64,000 nucleotides of DNA from Erythroxylum novogranatense (lineage: Eukaryota > Streptophyta > Magnoliopsida > Malpighiales > Erythroxylaceae): NCBI GenBank assembly GCA_029891385.1, contig CM057228.1, positions 27,594,214 through 27,658,213 on the forward strand, written 5' to 3'. The notes beneath the pieces were generated by a model. That model was not told where the DNA came from and ran no database searches. It saw nothing but the letters and a program-made list of their open reading frames with translations. Within the stretch, counting starts at the first letter, position 1; each line of letters begins with the position of its first letter. A program made the position numbers and the translations under genes. Of the stretch, positions 48,383-58,500 are shown in pieces.

Positions 48383-48894
48383 ATGACATTAGCATTCTCT
48401 TATTTCTTTCATTATTTCTTAATTACTATTATTGATAAATTATACATTTATGCCTTTACTATTTATCAAACAACCTTTATTTTCTTTATTATTGCAAGTA
48501 TGTTATTTATTCCTTCGACATTATTTCTCAATATTTTGCTATTAGTTGTCAATTTATTGATATTACTCTTGATTATTTATGTAGCACTATCTTTCAGTTA
48601 AATACTAATATTGGATATATAGTACGACTAGATGATAGAGATATTATATTTGATTTCTCACCTCATCATGAGGAAGAATCAGATGAAGATATTATTAGAG
48701 AAACACAATTAAGACAAGACCTCTATAATATGTATTGTTCCGAATCATTCTCATAATTATTTCCCTCAGACGAAGAACTAGAAGAAGATCTAGTAGAAAC
48801 AGAAATAGAACTCACTCGTTCTGATTACGAATGTATAGATGACGATATTAATTATGATTTAGATGACTTTGATTGCATTAATGAACCCTTTTAA
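48383..48894 (+). pseudogene. EPRV plus copy: small ORF C, membrane + acidic
   Basis: A ~165-170-codon ORF beginning MTLAFSYFFHYF. It has two hydrophobic segments (about residues 3-28 and 33-60) followed by a strongly acidic tail (HHEEESDEDI, SDEELEEDL, then Asp-rich). Breaks here are a frameshift around 48,480-48,600 and a TAA at about 48,754 after SESFS. The same TAA is in the copy at 57,332 but not in the copy at 63,530. The stop abuts the ATG of ORF D (TAAATG, 48,892-48,897). I do not recognise the family; a membrane-anchored protein is suggested by sequence only. Confidence 0.6.
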
Positions 48895-49150
48895 ATGAAT
48901 TGTCCTATTTGTATAGATTTAAACGAAAAAATTCAATCTACATCAAATTATTAATTATTATCAAGATCATATTCAATATAATGAAAATCGGATAAATTAT
49001 CTTATTTTCAGGTATTAATCGTATCGGTCAAAGACCTTATATAGAACATCTATCAATAATACAAAGATTACATCACTTATATACAACTCAATTACGAGAA
49101 CTAGAACAAATTCAATCGATCATTCTTGTTATCATCCCAATACATTATGA
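48895..49150 (+). pseudogene. EPRV plus copy: small ORF D, CxxC
   Basis: About 85 codons, beginning MNCPICIDLNEK with a single CxxC pair, then a Tyr/Gln/His-rich helical part. A 2-nt deletion near 48,943 breaks this copy. Its stop overlaps the movement-protein start as ATGA (49,147-49,150). Function unknown. Confidence 0.5.
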
Positions 49151-50130
49151 CTTCCACATTGTTTCTTCAACAGTATTAGATGTAGATAACTTAGAATTAA
49201 CGGAATCATTAGGAACTTTAAAGTTTCAACTTTAATAAATCAAGACAAGCAAAACAAATTACAAAAGCCCAGTTAGATTTAAAGAAAGGACAAGATATTC
49301 ATAAATCAACTCTAAAACAACTCTTTAATAGAAAAATCTTATTTATTTTGGAAAATTATTCAAGAAACACCTATTAGGATTGATCAATGTCATGGCAATT
49401 TCTGAATTAGTCTAATTGATCCAGATCAAATTAATAGACAATTACAACTATTACGAGAATCAAAGCGTAAGAAAATTGGTTATATTCATTTATCCACTAT
49501 ACAAATATTATTAAAATCTACTTTTCAAGATGGAATAGACACTCCAATAAGAATGGCAATATTAGATGAGCGAATGAACAATCTCAATGATAAAGTTTTA
49601 GGAATGATGAATGGAAATTTACAATATGAAAAATTAAATTTAAACCAAGATTAAAACTAGGTATTCCCTTAATATCATCTGAATTAGATTTAGCTATTAC
49701 AATTCCATATAAATTTTATCGAAGTAATCTTATGAGTCAAGGACAATATCCTTTTTCTTTAACTTATCAAATTAGCTATGCATTATCAAATTCACATCAT
49801 AGTATCGATTTTAAACATACAGAACAAATATATTTAGATCAATTATTCCAAGAAGTAGCTAAAGTTGGAATTAAAATTCAACCTAAAATACAACCCCTTC
49901 CAGCAATACAACAACCTTTTTATTTACCATCTATAATCGAAAGAAGACATTCTTTCTCTGAATCAACATCGAATAATATTCCTCTTCTTACATCAACCTC
50001 AGCACGACATCAAAAACCTATATATATAGAAAGACCAATTAGAATAACTGAACCTAATCAAAACAGACAATTAGATGAAATTCAAAATCAACTTTCAACA
50101 TTATCGACCTATTTAATTCAAAAATTATGA
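49147..50130 (+). pseudogene. EPRV plus copy: movement protein (30K family)
   Basis: It moves virus between cells through plasmodesmata. Family features: GYIHLSTIQILLKSTFQDG (about 49,480-49,535), DTPIRMAILDER, and YPFSLTYQISYALSNSHHS (about 49,748-49,803), the conserved 30K/caulimovirid pattern, followed by a Ser/Pro-rich C-terminus. Several small indels break the first 500 bp; the last 132 codons (49,732-50,130) are open. Its stop overlaps the next ATG by ATGA. Confidence 0.85.
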
Positions 50131-50366
50131 CAACTTTAACAAATTTGACTCAACAAATAGAATCATTAGTACAAACATTGGAATTAGTAGAACAAAAGAT
50201 AGAAACTTTAGTACATTCCCAAATAGAAATTGTCACATTAATAGAACAAATAAATCAAAAGATTCAATATACAAATGATAAAATCGTAGTGAAAATGACA
50301 AAAGATCCGCACCCAAAAATGGTATCAGAGCTGAGGATAACAAAAATACCACGAAAAAGAACTTAA
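50127..50366 (+). CDS. EPRV plus copy: 79-aa coiled-coil ORF containing the PBS
   Basis: Intact and nearly identical in the minus copy (55,587-55,348). Most of it is a heptad-rich coiled coil (MTTLTNLTQQIESLVQTLEL...EQKIETLVHSQIEI), the composition expected of a virion-associated, tetramerising protein. The basic C-terminus KIPRKRT is translated through the tRNA primer site at 50,320. It overlaps the movement-protein stop by 4 nt and its TAA abuts the coat-protein ATG. The position matches soymovirus ORF Ib, which also contains the primer site; homology to it is not shown. Confidence 0.75.
   Translation: MTTLTNLTQQIESLVQTLELVEQKIETLVHSQIEIVTLIEQINQKIQYTNDKIVVKMTKDPHPKMVSELRITKIPRKRT
50320..50331 (+). 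promoter_or_regulatory. EPRV primer-binding site (tRNA-Met), plus copy
   Basis: TGGTATCAGAGC, 12 nt complementary to plant initiator-Met tRNA, lies inside the 79-aa ORF. It is conserved at 55,394-55,383 and 63,019-63,008 on the minus strand. It defines the minus-strand DNA start and hence position 1 of the circular genome by convention. Confidence 0.92.
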
Positions 50367-51906
50367 ATGACTAATGTACCTATCGAAGATATTGAAAAGA
50401 ATATTCAATCTCAATTAGTTGAAGTAACTGAATTAATTAAACAATTACATCTTACCCCTCTAGATGAACATGAAAATCAATTATGTCCCGTATATCCCAA
50501 TGAGCATAAAGATGAAATTATTCTTGGATAAAAATCAGATCAAGAATTATATATGGATAAAGATGAAAACACGAAAGTAGTAATACTCAAAACTTAAAAT
50601 TAAAACAAAATTAGCGGAGATAAGCGTAAAAGAATTTCAACCAACTAATTATTCATGGTTTTACGAAAATCGGGATGAATTTCTAAATAAACAAGGTTAT
50701 TATTATAAAGGATCCAAAATACGAAAATATCCATCGAATATAAACCTAAAATTACAAAATTAGCCTGACGGTATATTAGATTTAGATTGTACTACAAATA
50801 ATGAAGAATTATTCCATACATGGTATGATGATTACAATTAATTATTCAAATCGAAAAACCATTTGGTGATAGACACGATGATAAAGACTCTCTATGGAAT
50901 TTTGTATTATATAAAACAACGGAAGCGTTCAAAATTTTCTTATTGAAAATGCTCAAGCTCTACAATCTACTCCTCATTATCTTAGTAAAACAAGATGAAG
51001 ATACTTTTGAAGTAATAGGTGATGAAATTTATAAAGAATTTTTCGGTCAAGATGTGATTTTCACAAAGCTAACGAGATAAAGTAAATCGATTAAAAGCAT
51101 TAAGACATCTCAACAATATGCAAATATGTGATATTTATTATTTAGATGATTTTATATGTGAATTTGAAACAATATTATAAATTACCAAGAAGCTGAACAA
51201 GAAATGTATATTCATATATTTATTCAAAATTACCTTATCCTTTCAATATAAAAGTACAACAACAATTTCATGAGAAAATTGAACAACAACAAGTAGCCCA
51301 TAACTTAGGTGGAGCTATATTAGTTACAAAAAGAATTATTAGTAGATTTTGTTTAGATTCAAAATTAAAGCGAACATTAAAACATCAACATTTTAATTTA
51401 TGTTGTGATCAAAATCTTGAAGTACCTCAACAATATGGTTGTAAACAACCTAAGCGATTTTCAAAATATAAGAAAAACATTTTAATCTAAATATAATCCT
51501 AAATATAAACGTTTTCTACATTATCAATGGAAGCGATATAAACCAAAACCTAATCAACCTAAAAGATTTCCAAAATATTTTAGAAGATATAAATATCATT
51601 CTAAAATACACGACAACAAAATATTGTCCTCAAAAGAAAAAGAATTGTAAATGTTGGCTATGTAAAGAAGAAGGACATTATGCTAATGAATGTCCTAAAA
51701 GAAAAGATAAACAATATAAGCAACAAGTACAAATTTTAAATTCAATACTAAAGTATCAATTAGAACCAATTGAATCGATTACGATACGAGATATTTCATT
51801 ATATATCTATACATCGAAAATGAATCAAATGAATCAACAAGTCAATCCTCTGAATCAAACTCGAATTTCAATTCAACATTTATTCAACTACTAGTTAGAA
51901 AATTAA
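50367..51906 (+). pseudogene. EPRV plus copy: coat protein
   Basis: The CP forms the icosahedral shell and binds pregenomic RNA. It begins MTNVPIEDIEKN, directly after the TAA of the 79-aa ORF. It has an acidic N-terminal part, a central DUF/gag-like core, a Lys/Arg-rich stretch and a zinc knuckle CWLCKEEGHYANEC (about 51,654) typical of caulimovirid CP. An early TAA (about 50,529) and many 1-2-nt deletions (50,560-51,640) destroy this copy. Confidence 0.85.
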
Positions 51907-52525
51907 TATTAAGATTAATGCTTATATGAATCTTTGGGCTACTATTTGTATAGCATCAAAACAATTACAATTAAAATGGCAAAATTACATAAACCTTTAC
52001 AAGTAAAATAGCCAATGGAAGTTTTAATTCCATTTGGTATGTTAGTTATTATAATACTATCATTATTTAAAACTACACTTTTATAATACCTTCTATATAT
52101 CAAAAAGAATCGGGATTACCTTTTATCATTGGTAATAATTTTCTTAAATTATATCACCCTTTTGTCAATCTCTCCATTTTATTACACTCGAACACTGTTA
52201 TCAAAGAAATTAATCAAAATCAATAATTTTAAGAATCCTATTTATCATAATTCCTATTATCAAAATTAAAATTAGTTAGGAGAAACTTCACTCTCTACAT
52301 TTTATTTACTCAATAATACTTCTCTACGGTGAAGTAAATAACCTCTTAGATCAAGTATGTAGTGAAAATCCATTAGATCCACAAAAGAATCATAATATCG
52401 AACTTATCGAAATAAAATTAAAAGATCCATTACAAGAAGTTAATATTAAAATAATATTCCTTATACTCCATTAGATGTCAAGGAATTTACAAGAATGTAA
52501 AGAATTAATCGAAAATATAATTTAA
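51790..52525 (+). pseudogene. EPRV plus copy: Pol N-terminal part (protease)
   Basis: The aspartic protease region overlaps the coat-protein 3' end in another frame. The aspartate motif region (about 51,920-51,945) is mutated here (no DTG can be read), unlike the minus copies. Later blocks resemble the strand after the active site (LPFIIGNNFLKLYHPF, about 52,117-52,164). The frame is multiply broken and ends at the inversion junction before RT. Confidence 0.75.
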
Positions 52526-53931
52526 TAAGCCTAAAAATTGTTGAATTTGTTTTCTATGAGAGAATTGATCGGGAAATTCTTGTAGTTTTTGTAAGATATT
52601 AGGTTGTAATTGTAAATAACCATGATGATTAAATTGTATACCTAAATATTCAATAGTTTGTTGCGCTATTTTAGCTTTTCGTTTGCTTAAAATTAATCCT
52701 TTATCTTTCCAACGTTGTAATATAATTTTGACTTTCTTTAAATGATCATTTTATCTTGATTAGAATAAATAATAATGTCATCTATATGACAAAAGAAAAT
52801 TCTTCTAATCCTTGTAGATTATTATCCATAAATCGTTGATAAATACTAGGGGCTTGTTTTAATCCAAAGGGTAAAACATTCCATTGATAGTGTTTTTGAG
52901 GAGGACAAGTAAATGCCGTAAGTGCTTTTGTATTCTCATGTAATCTTAATTGCCAATAACCTGATTTAGCATCTAAGGTAGTAAACCAGATATGACCTTT
53001 TAATTTGTTGATAATATAATCTTTTCGGGGTAATTTATAAGCATCTCCAATGGTTGCTTCATTTAATTTTCGATAATTGATAACCATTCTTCGTTTTCCT
53101 CGTTTCTTTTCTGCTGAATTATTTACATAAAAGGCTGGGGCTGAATGTTTACTAGTGCTAGGGATTATTAATCCTTTTTCGATTAATTCTTTACATTCTT
53201 GTGTAAATTCCTTGACATCTAATGGAGTATAAGGAATATTATTTTTAATATTAACTTCTTGTAATGGATCTTTTAATTTTATTTCTATAAGTTCGGTATT
53301 ATGATTCTTTTGTGGATCTAATGGATTTTCACTACATACTTGATCTAAGAGGTTATTTACTTCTACCTGTAGAGAAGTATTATTGAGTAAATAAAAATGT
53401 AGAGAGTGAAGTTTCTCCTGAACTAATTTTAATTTTGATAATAGGAATTATGATAAATAGGATTCTTAAAATTATTGATTTTGATTAATTTCTTTGATAA
53501 TGTGTTTTGAGTGTAATAAAATGGAGAGATTGACAAAAGGGTGATATAATTTAAGAAAATTATTACCAATGATAAAAGGTAATCTGATTCTTTTGATATA
53601 TAGAAGGTATTATAAAAGTGTAATTTTCAATAATGATAGTATTATAATAACTAACATACCAAATGGAATTAAAACTTCCATTGGCGATTTTTACTTGTAA
53701 AGGTTTATGTAATTTTTGCCATTTTAATTGTAATTGTTTTGATGCTATACAAATAGTAGCTCCAGTATCTATATAAGCATTAATCTTAATATTAATTTTC
53801 GGAACTAGTATTTGAATAAATGTTGAATTGAAATTCTGAGTTTGATTCAGATGATTGACTTGTTGATTCATTTGATTCATTTTCAGATGTATAGATATAT
53901 AATGAAATATTTGTATCGTAATCAGATTCAA
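52526..53931 (-). pseudogene. EPRV unit B: Pol (protease-RT), truncated
   Basis: The protease ORF (53,931-53,563) overlaps the end of the coat protein and shows INAYIDTGATICIASKQL, the aspartic protease active site. RT is open at 53,087-52,782 with VINYRKLNEA and FTTLDAKSGYWQLRLHEN; a 1-nt deletion falls at the catalytic YIDD area (about 52,785). Downstream RT sequence continues to 52,526, where Pol is cut by fusion to the inverted plus copy. RNase H is therefore missing from this Pol. Confidence 0.88.
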
Positions 53932-55347
53932 TTGGTTCTAGTTGATACTTTAGTATTGAATTTAAAATTTTACTTGTTGCTTATATTGTTTATCTTTTCT
54001 TTTAGGACATTCATTAGCATAATGTCCTTCTTTTTACATAGCCAACATTTACAATTCTTTTCTTTTGAGGACAATATTTTTGTTGTCGTGTATTTTAGAA
54101 TGATATTTATATCTTCTAAAATATTTTGGAAATCTTTTAGGTTGATTAGGTTTTGGTTTATATCGTTTCCATTGATAACGTCGAAAACGTTTATATTTAG
54201 GATTATATTTAGGATTAAAATGTTTTTTCTTATATTTTGAAAACTGTTTAGGTTGTTTACAACCATATTGTTGAGGTACTTCAGCATTTTGATCACAACA
54301 TAAATTAAAATGTTGATGTTTTAATGTTCGTTTAATTTTGAATCTAAACAAAATCTACTAATAATTCTTTTGTAACTAATATAGCTCCACCTAAGTTATG
54401 GGCTACTTGTTGTTGTTCAATTTTCTCATGAAATTGTTGTTGTACTTTTATATTGAAAGGATAAGGTAATTTTGAATAAATATATGAATATACATTTCTT
54501 GTTCAGATTCTTGGTAATTTATAATATTGTTTCGAAATTCATATATAAAATCATCTAAATAATAAATATCACATATTTGCATATTGTTGAGATGTCTTAA
54601 TGCTTTTAATCGATTTACTTTATCTCAGTTAGCTTTGTGAAAAATCACATCTTGACCGAAAAATTCTTTATAAATTTCATCACCTATTACTTCAAAAGTA
54701 TCTTCATCTTGTGTTTTACTAAGATAATGAGGAGTAGATTGTAGAGCTTGAGCATTTTCAATAAGAAAATTTTGAACGTTTCCGGTTGTTTTATATAATA
54801 CAAAATTCCATAGAGAGTCTTTATTATCAGGTCTATCACCAAATGGTTTTTCGATTTGAATAATTAATTGTAATCTGTCATACCATGTATGGAATAATTC
54901 TTCATTATTTGTAGTACAATCTAAATCTAATATACTGTCAGGGCCTAATTTTGTAATTTTAGGTTTATATTCTGATGGATATTTTCGTATTTTGGATCCT
55001 TTATAATAATAACCTTGTTTATTTAGAAATTCATCCTGATTTTCAGAAAACCATGAATAATTAGTTGGTTGAAATTCTTTTTTACGTTTATCTCCAGTTA
55101 ATTTTTGTTTTAATTTTAAGTTTTGAGTATTACTACTTTCAGGTTTTTCATCTTTATCCATATATAATTCTTGATCTGATTCATATCCAAGAATAATTTC
55201 ATCTTTATGCTCATTGGGATATACGGGACATAATTGATTTTCATGTTCATCTAGAGGGGTAAGATGTAATTGTTTAATTAATTCAGTTACTTCAACTAAT
55301 TGAGATTGAATATTCTTTTCAATATCTTCGATAGGTACATTGGTCAT
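53810..55347 (-). pseudogene. EPRV unit B: coat protein
   Basis: Starts MTNVPIEDIEKN at 55,347 directly after the stop of the 79-aa ORF. Open for 240 codons (to 54,625), where a TGA-type stop follows FHKAN; later frames (54,351-54,049) carry the Lys/Arg-rich region. A 1-nt deletion at about 54,032 takes the zinc knuckle out of frame after CWLCK. Compare the longer open copy in unit C. Confidence 0.87.
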
Positions 55348-55587
55348 TTAAGTTCTTTTTCGTGGTATTTTTGTTATCCTCAGCTCTGATACCATTTTTG
55401 GGTGCGGATCTTTTGCCATTTTCACTACGATTTTATCATTTGTATCTTGAATCTTTTGATTTATTTGTTCTATTAATGTGACAATTTCTATTTGGGAATG
55501 TACTAAAGTTTCTATCTTTTGTTCTACTAATTCCAATGTTTGTAGTAATGATTCTATTTGTTGAGTCAAATTTGTTAAAGTTGTCAT
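55348..55587 (-). CDS. EPRV unit B: 79-aa coiled-coil ORF containing PBS
   Basis: Intact, the same length as 50,127-50,366 and differing by a few residues. The coiled coil and basic C-terminus are conserved; the tRNA-Met primer site lies within (55,394-55,383). Conservation of an unbroken frame in two copies, next to broken neighbours, supports it as a real viral gene rather than spacer, though its small size makes intactness less telling. Confidence 0.75.
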   Translation of the reverse strand: MTTLTNLTQQIESLLQTLELVEQKIETLVHSQIEIVTLIEQINQKIQDTNDKIVVKMAKDPHPKMVSELRITKIPRKRT

Positions 55588-56570
55588 AATTTTTGAATTA
55601 AATAGGTCGATAATGTTGAAAGTTGATTTTGAATTTCATCTAATTGTCTGTTTTGATTAGGTTCAGTTATTCTAATTGGTCTTTCTATATATATAGGTTT
55701 TTGATGTCGTGCTGAGGTTGATCTAAGAAGAGGAATATTATTCGATGTTGATTCAGAGAAAGAATGTCTTCTTTCGATTATAGATGGTAAATAAAAAGGT
55801 TGTTGTATTGCTGGAAGGGGTTGTATTTTAGGTTGAATTTTAATTCCAACTTTAGCTACTTCTTGGAATAATTGATCTAAATATATTTGTTATGTATGTT
55901 TAAAATCGATACTATGATGTGAATTTGATAATGCATAGCTAATTTGATAAGTTAAAGAAAAAGGATATTGTCCTTGACTCATAAGATTACTTCGATAAAA
56001 TTTATATGCAATTGTAATAGCTAAATCTAATTAGATGATATTAAGGAATACCTAGTTTTAATCTTGTGTTAAATTTAATTTTCCATATTGTAAATTTCCA
56101 TTCATCATTCCTAAAACTTTATCATTGAGATTGTTCATTCGCTCATCTAATATTGCCATTCTTATTGGAGTGTCTATTCCATCTTGAAAAGTAGATTTTA
56201 ATAATATTTGTATAGTGGATAAATGAATATAACCAATTTTCTTACGTTTTGATTCTGGTAATAGTTGTAATTGTCTATTAATTTGATCTGGATCAATTAG
56301 ACTAATTCGTAAATTGCCATGACATTGATCAATCCTAATAGGTGTTTCTTGAATAATTTTTCAAAAATAAATAAGATTTTTTCTATTAAAGAGTTGTTTT
56401 AGAGTTGATTTATGAATATCTTGTCCTTTCTTTAAATCTAACTGGGCTTTTGTAATTTGTTTTTGCTTGTCTTGATTTATTAAAGTTGAAACTTTAAAAG
56501 TTCCTAATGATTCCGTTAATTCTAAGTTATCTACATCTAATACGGTTGAAGAAACAGTTGTGGAAGTCAT
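55584..56570 (-). pseudogene. EPRV unit B: movement protein
   Basis: Begins MTSTTVSSTVLDVDNLEL at 56,570 with ATGA overlap to ORF D. Open for ~69 codons, then broken near 56,360. The 30K-family blocks IGYIHLSTIQILLKST and DTPIRMAILDERMN are readable at about 56,240-56,140, and the FSLTYQISYALSNSHHS block at about 55,960-55,910. A TAA follows at ~55,890. Fewer indels than the plus copy. Confidence 0.85.
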
Positions 56571-56817
56571 AATGTATTGGGATGATAACAGTAATGATCA
56601 GTTTGAATTTTTTCTAGTTCTCGTAATTGAGTTGTATATAAGTGATGTAATCTTTGTATTATTGATAGATGTTCTATATAAGGTCTTTGATTAATACCTG
56701 CGAAAATAAGATAATTTATCCGATTTTCATTATATTGAATATGATCTTGATAATAATTAATAATTTGATGTGTAGATTGAATTTTTCGTTTAAATCTATA
56801 CAAATAGGACAATTCAT
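56567..56817 (-). pseudogene. EPRV unit B: small ORF D
   Basis: ATG at 56,817 abuts the ORF C stop. A 1-nt deletion in the A-run at ~56,788 shifts the frame after about 10 codons; from there the STHQIINYYQDHIQYNENR frame is open to 56,567. Tyr/His/Gln-rich, helical, no recognised domain. Confidence 0.55.
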
Positions 56818-57332
56818 TTAAAAGGGTTCATTAATGCAATCAAAGTCATCTAAATCATAATTAATATAAATCATCTATACATTCGTAATCGAGCAGTGAG
56901 TTCTATTTACATTTCTACTAGATCTTCTTCTAGTTCTTCGTCTGAGGGAAATAATTATGAGAATGATTCGGAACAATACATATTATAGAGGTCTTGTCTT
57001 AATTGTGTTTCTCTAATAATATCTTCATCTGATTCTTCCTCATGATGAGGTGAGAAATCAAATATAATATCTCTATCATCTAGTCGTACTATATATCCAA
57101 TATTAGTATTTAACCGAAAGATAGTGCTCCATAAATAATCAAGAGTAATATCAATAAATTGACAACTAATAGCAAAATATTGAGAAATAATGTCGGAAGG
57201 AATAAATAACATACTTGCAATAATAAAGAAAAATAAAGGTTGTGCTTGATAAATAGTAAAGGCATAAATGTATAATTGATCAATAATAGTAATTAAGAAA
57301 TAATGAAAGAAATAAGAGAATGCTAATGTCAT
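56818..57332 (-). pseudogene. EPRV unit B: small ORF C, membrane + acidic
   Basis: The best copy of the hydrophobic half: MTLAFSYFFHYFLITIID, then a second hydrophobic segment to about residue 60, then DRDIIFDFSPHHEEESDED. TAA after SESFS (56,955) is shared with the plus copy. The acidic remainder follows with a further indel near 56,870. No family recognised. Confidence 0.6.
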
Positions 57333-57339
57333 GATGATG

Positions 57340-57895
57340 CTTAATCAATAAGTAATTCCATTTCATGTTGTAATTCTTGTCTATCTCGCTTTTATTGAAT
57401 TATAAATATATTACATTTGATCGAGTAAAATTTTAGCATTTATAAAAGTTGAGAACATTGATTTTCTTTAGCTAATTTTATATGATCTTTGTATAATTGC
57501 ATAAACTTCTTTTGTTCTTGTTTAATTTCTAAATAATATTGAATCGTTGCTTAAGAGATCATCGATAATCAAAATAAGCCATTTATTATATAATAAGACA
57601 GATAATTTTGATACAAGAAGACGTCGAGACTATTATTTCTTGAATACATATATCTAAAATTGAATAAATGAGGTTGATTGTTGTAGCATAGTAGTAGCGA
57701 TAGTGAGAATTTTCATGCATCTTCATAAAGTGGATGATTGATTGGTTTTTAAAATTGGAATCTTGAAGAATATTATATGCATGCTTATTGCGAGCAATAG
57801 CTTTGATTTTCGATTCTTCATAGTGTTCTTTTTCGCATCTAAATCATGAATTTGTTGCTTGATAGTTCTTTTGATCCGAAATATGATTGAGCCAT
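57340..57895 (-). pseudogene. EPRV unit B: small ORFs A and B
   Basis: ORF A starts at 57,895 (MAQSYF) right after the leader AG; ORF B starts at 57,582 (MAYFDY). Both are broken by indels here (ORF B within the first ~15 codons), but the order, the TAATAAATG junction and the helical composition match the plus copy. Confidence 0.5.
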
Positions 57896-58271
57896 CTTGA
57901 AAAGTTTAAAATTGTGTGAGTCTTGAAAATATTTTGAAGATAATAATAATAAATTGAATAATCTTAAGAATGCTAATGATCGTATAACATATTAATGTAT
58001 GAATGATAGCAATAATGAAATAAATTAATATGATAATAATTTTATCAAAGATAATCATCATAACAATGCTAGAAATATTTGGAGAAGAAAATAGAGAAGT
58101 ATGATAATAATTATAATGCTTGTGATAATAATGTGACAACACGAAATCATAAATTACAAACTGATTCTTACGGAAATTGCGAGCGTCAATCTTAGACTTA
58201 AACGCGAAGAGAGAAGTCAGAGAGAGTAATGTATGGAAATCTTGCTGTGTCCGTTATAGACACCCAAGCCA

Positions 58272-58281
58272 TATATTTATA
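58272..58281 (-). promoter_or_regulatory. EPRV promoter TATA box, unit B
   Basis: TATAAATATA on the minus strand, followed by GGCTTGGGTGTCTATAACGG as in the plus copy. The pregenomic RNA of unit B would start near 58,245 and run toward 52,526, into the opposing plus copy. Confidence 0.75.
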
Positions 58282-58500
58282 GAAACGAAAAGGAATAAAA
58301 CGTACAGACACGACAGAACGTAAAGAAAAGTAAAAGTAAAGTAAAAGAAAAAGTAAAAGTAAGATGCCAAAATTGACAACTTACAAGTCATAAAGAAAAG
58401 ATGCTAATTTGAAAAAGACTAAAGTATGTACAGATGGGCGGTCTGAACTTGAAGACCTACATTATTGATGCTTTAGTGCTTTGTCCGAGACTTTGACAGA

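Larger units (their letters stand above)
44578..52525 (+). mobile_element. Endogenous pararetrovirus, plus copy (permuted, ~full length)
   Basis: A linearised circular caulimovirid genome of about 7.95 kb inserted at the edge of an (AAT)n run. It opens just upstream of the RT core, runs through RNase H, TAV, promoter, leader, small ORFs, movement protein, coiled-coil ORF, coat protein and protease, and ends in the spacer just before RT. Only about 20-30 nt of the circle are missing between its two ends, judged against the minus copies. At 52,525 it is fused tail-to-tail to minus-strand copies. The coat-protein and Pol regions carry very many 1-2-nt deletions. Confidence 0.93.
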
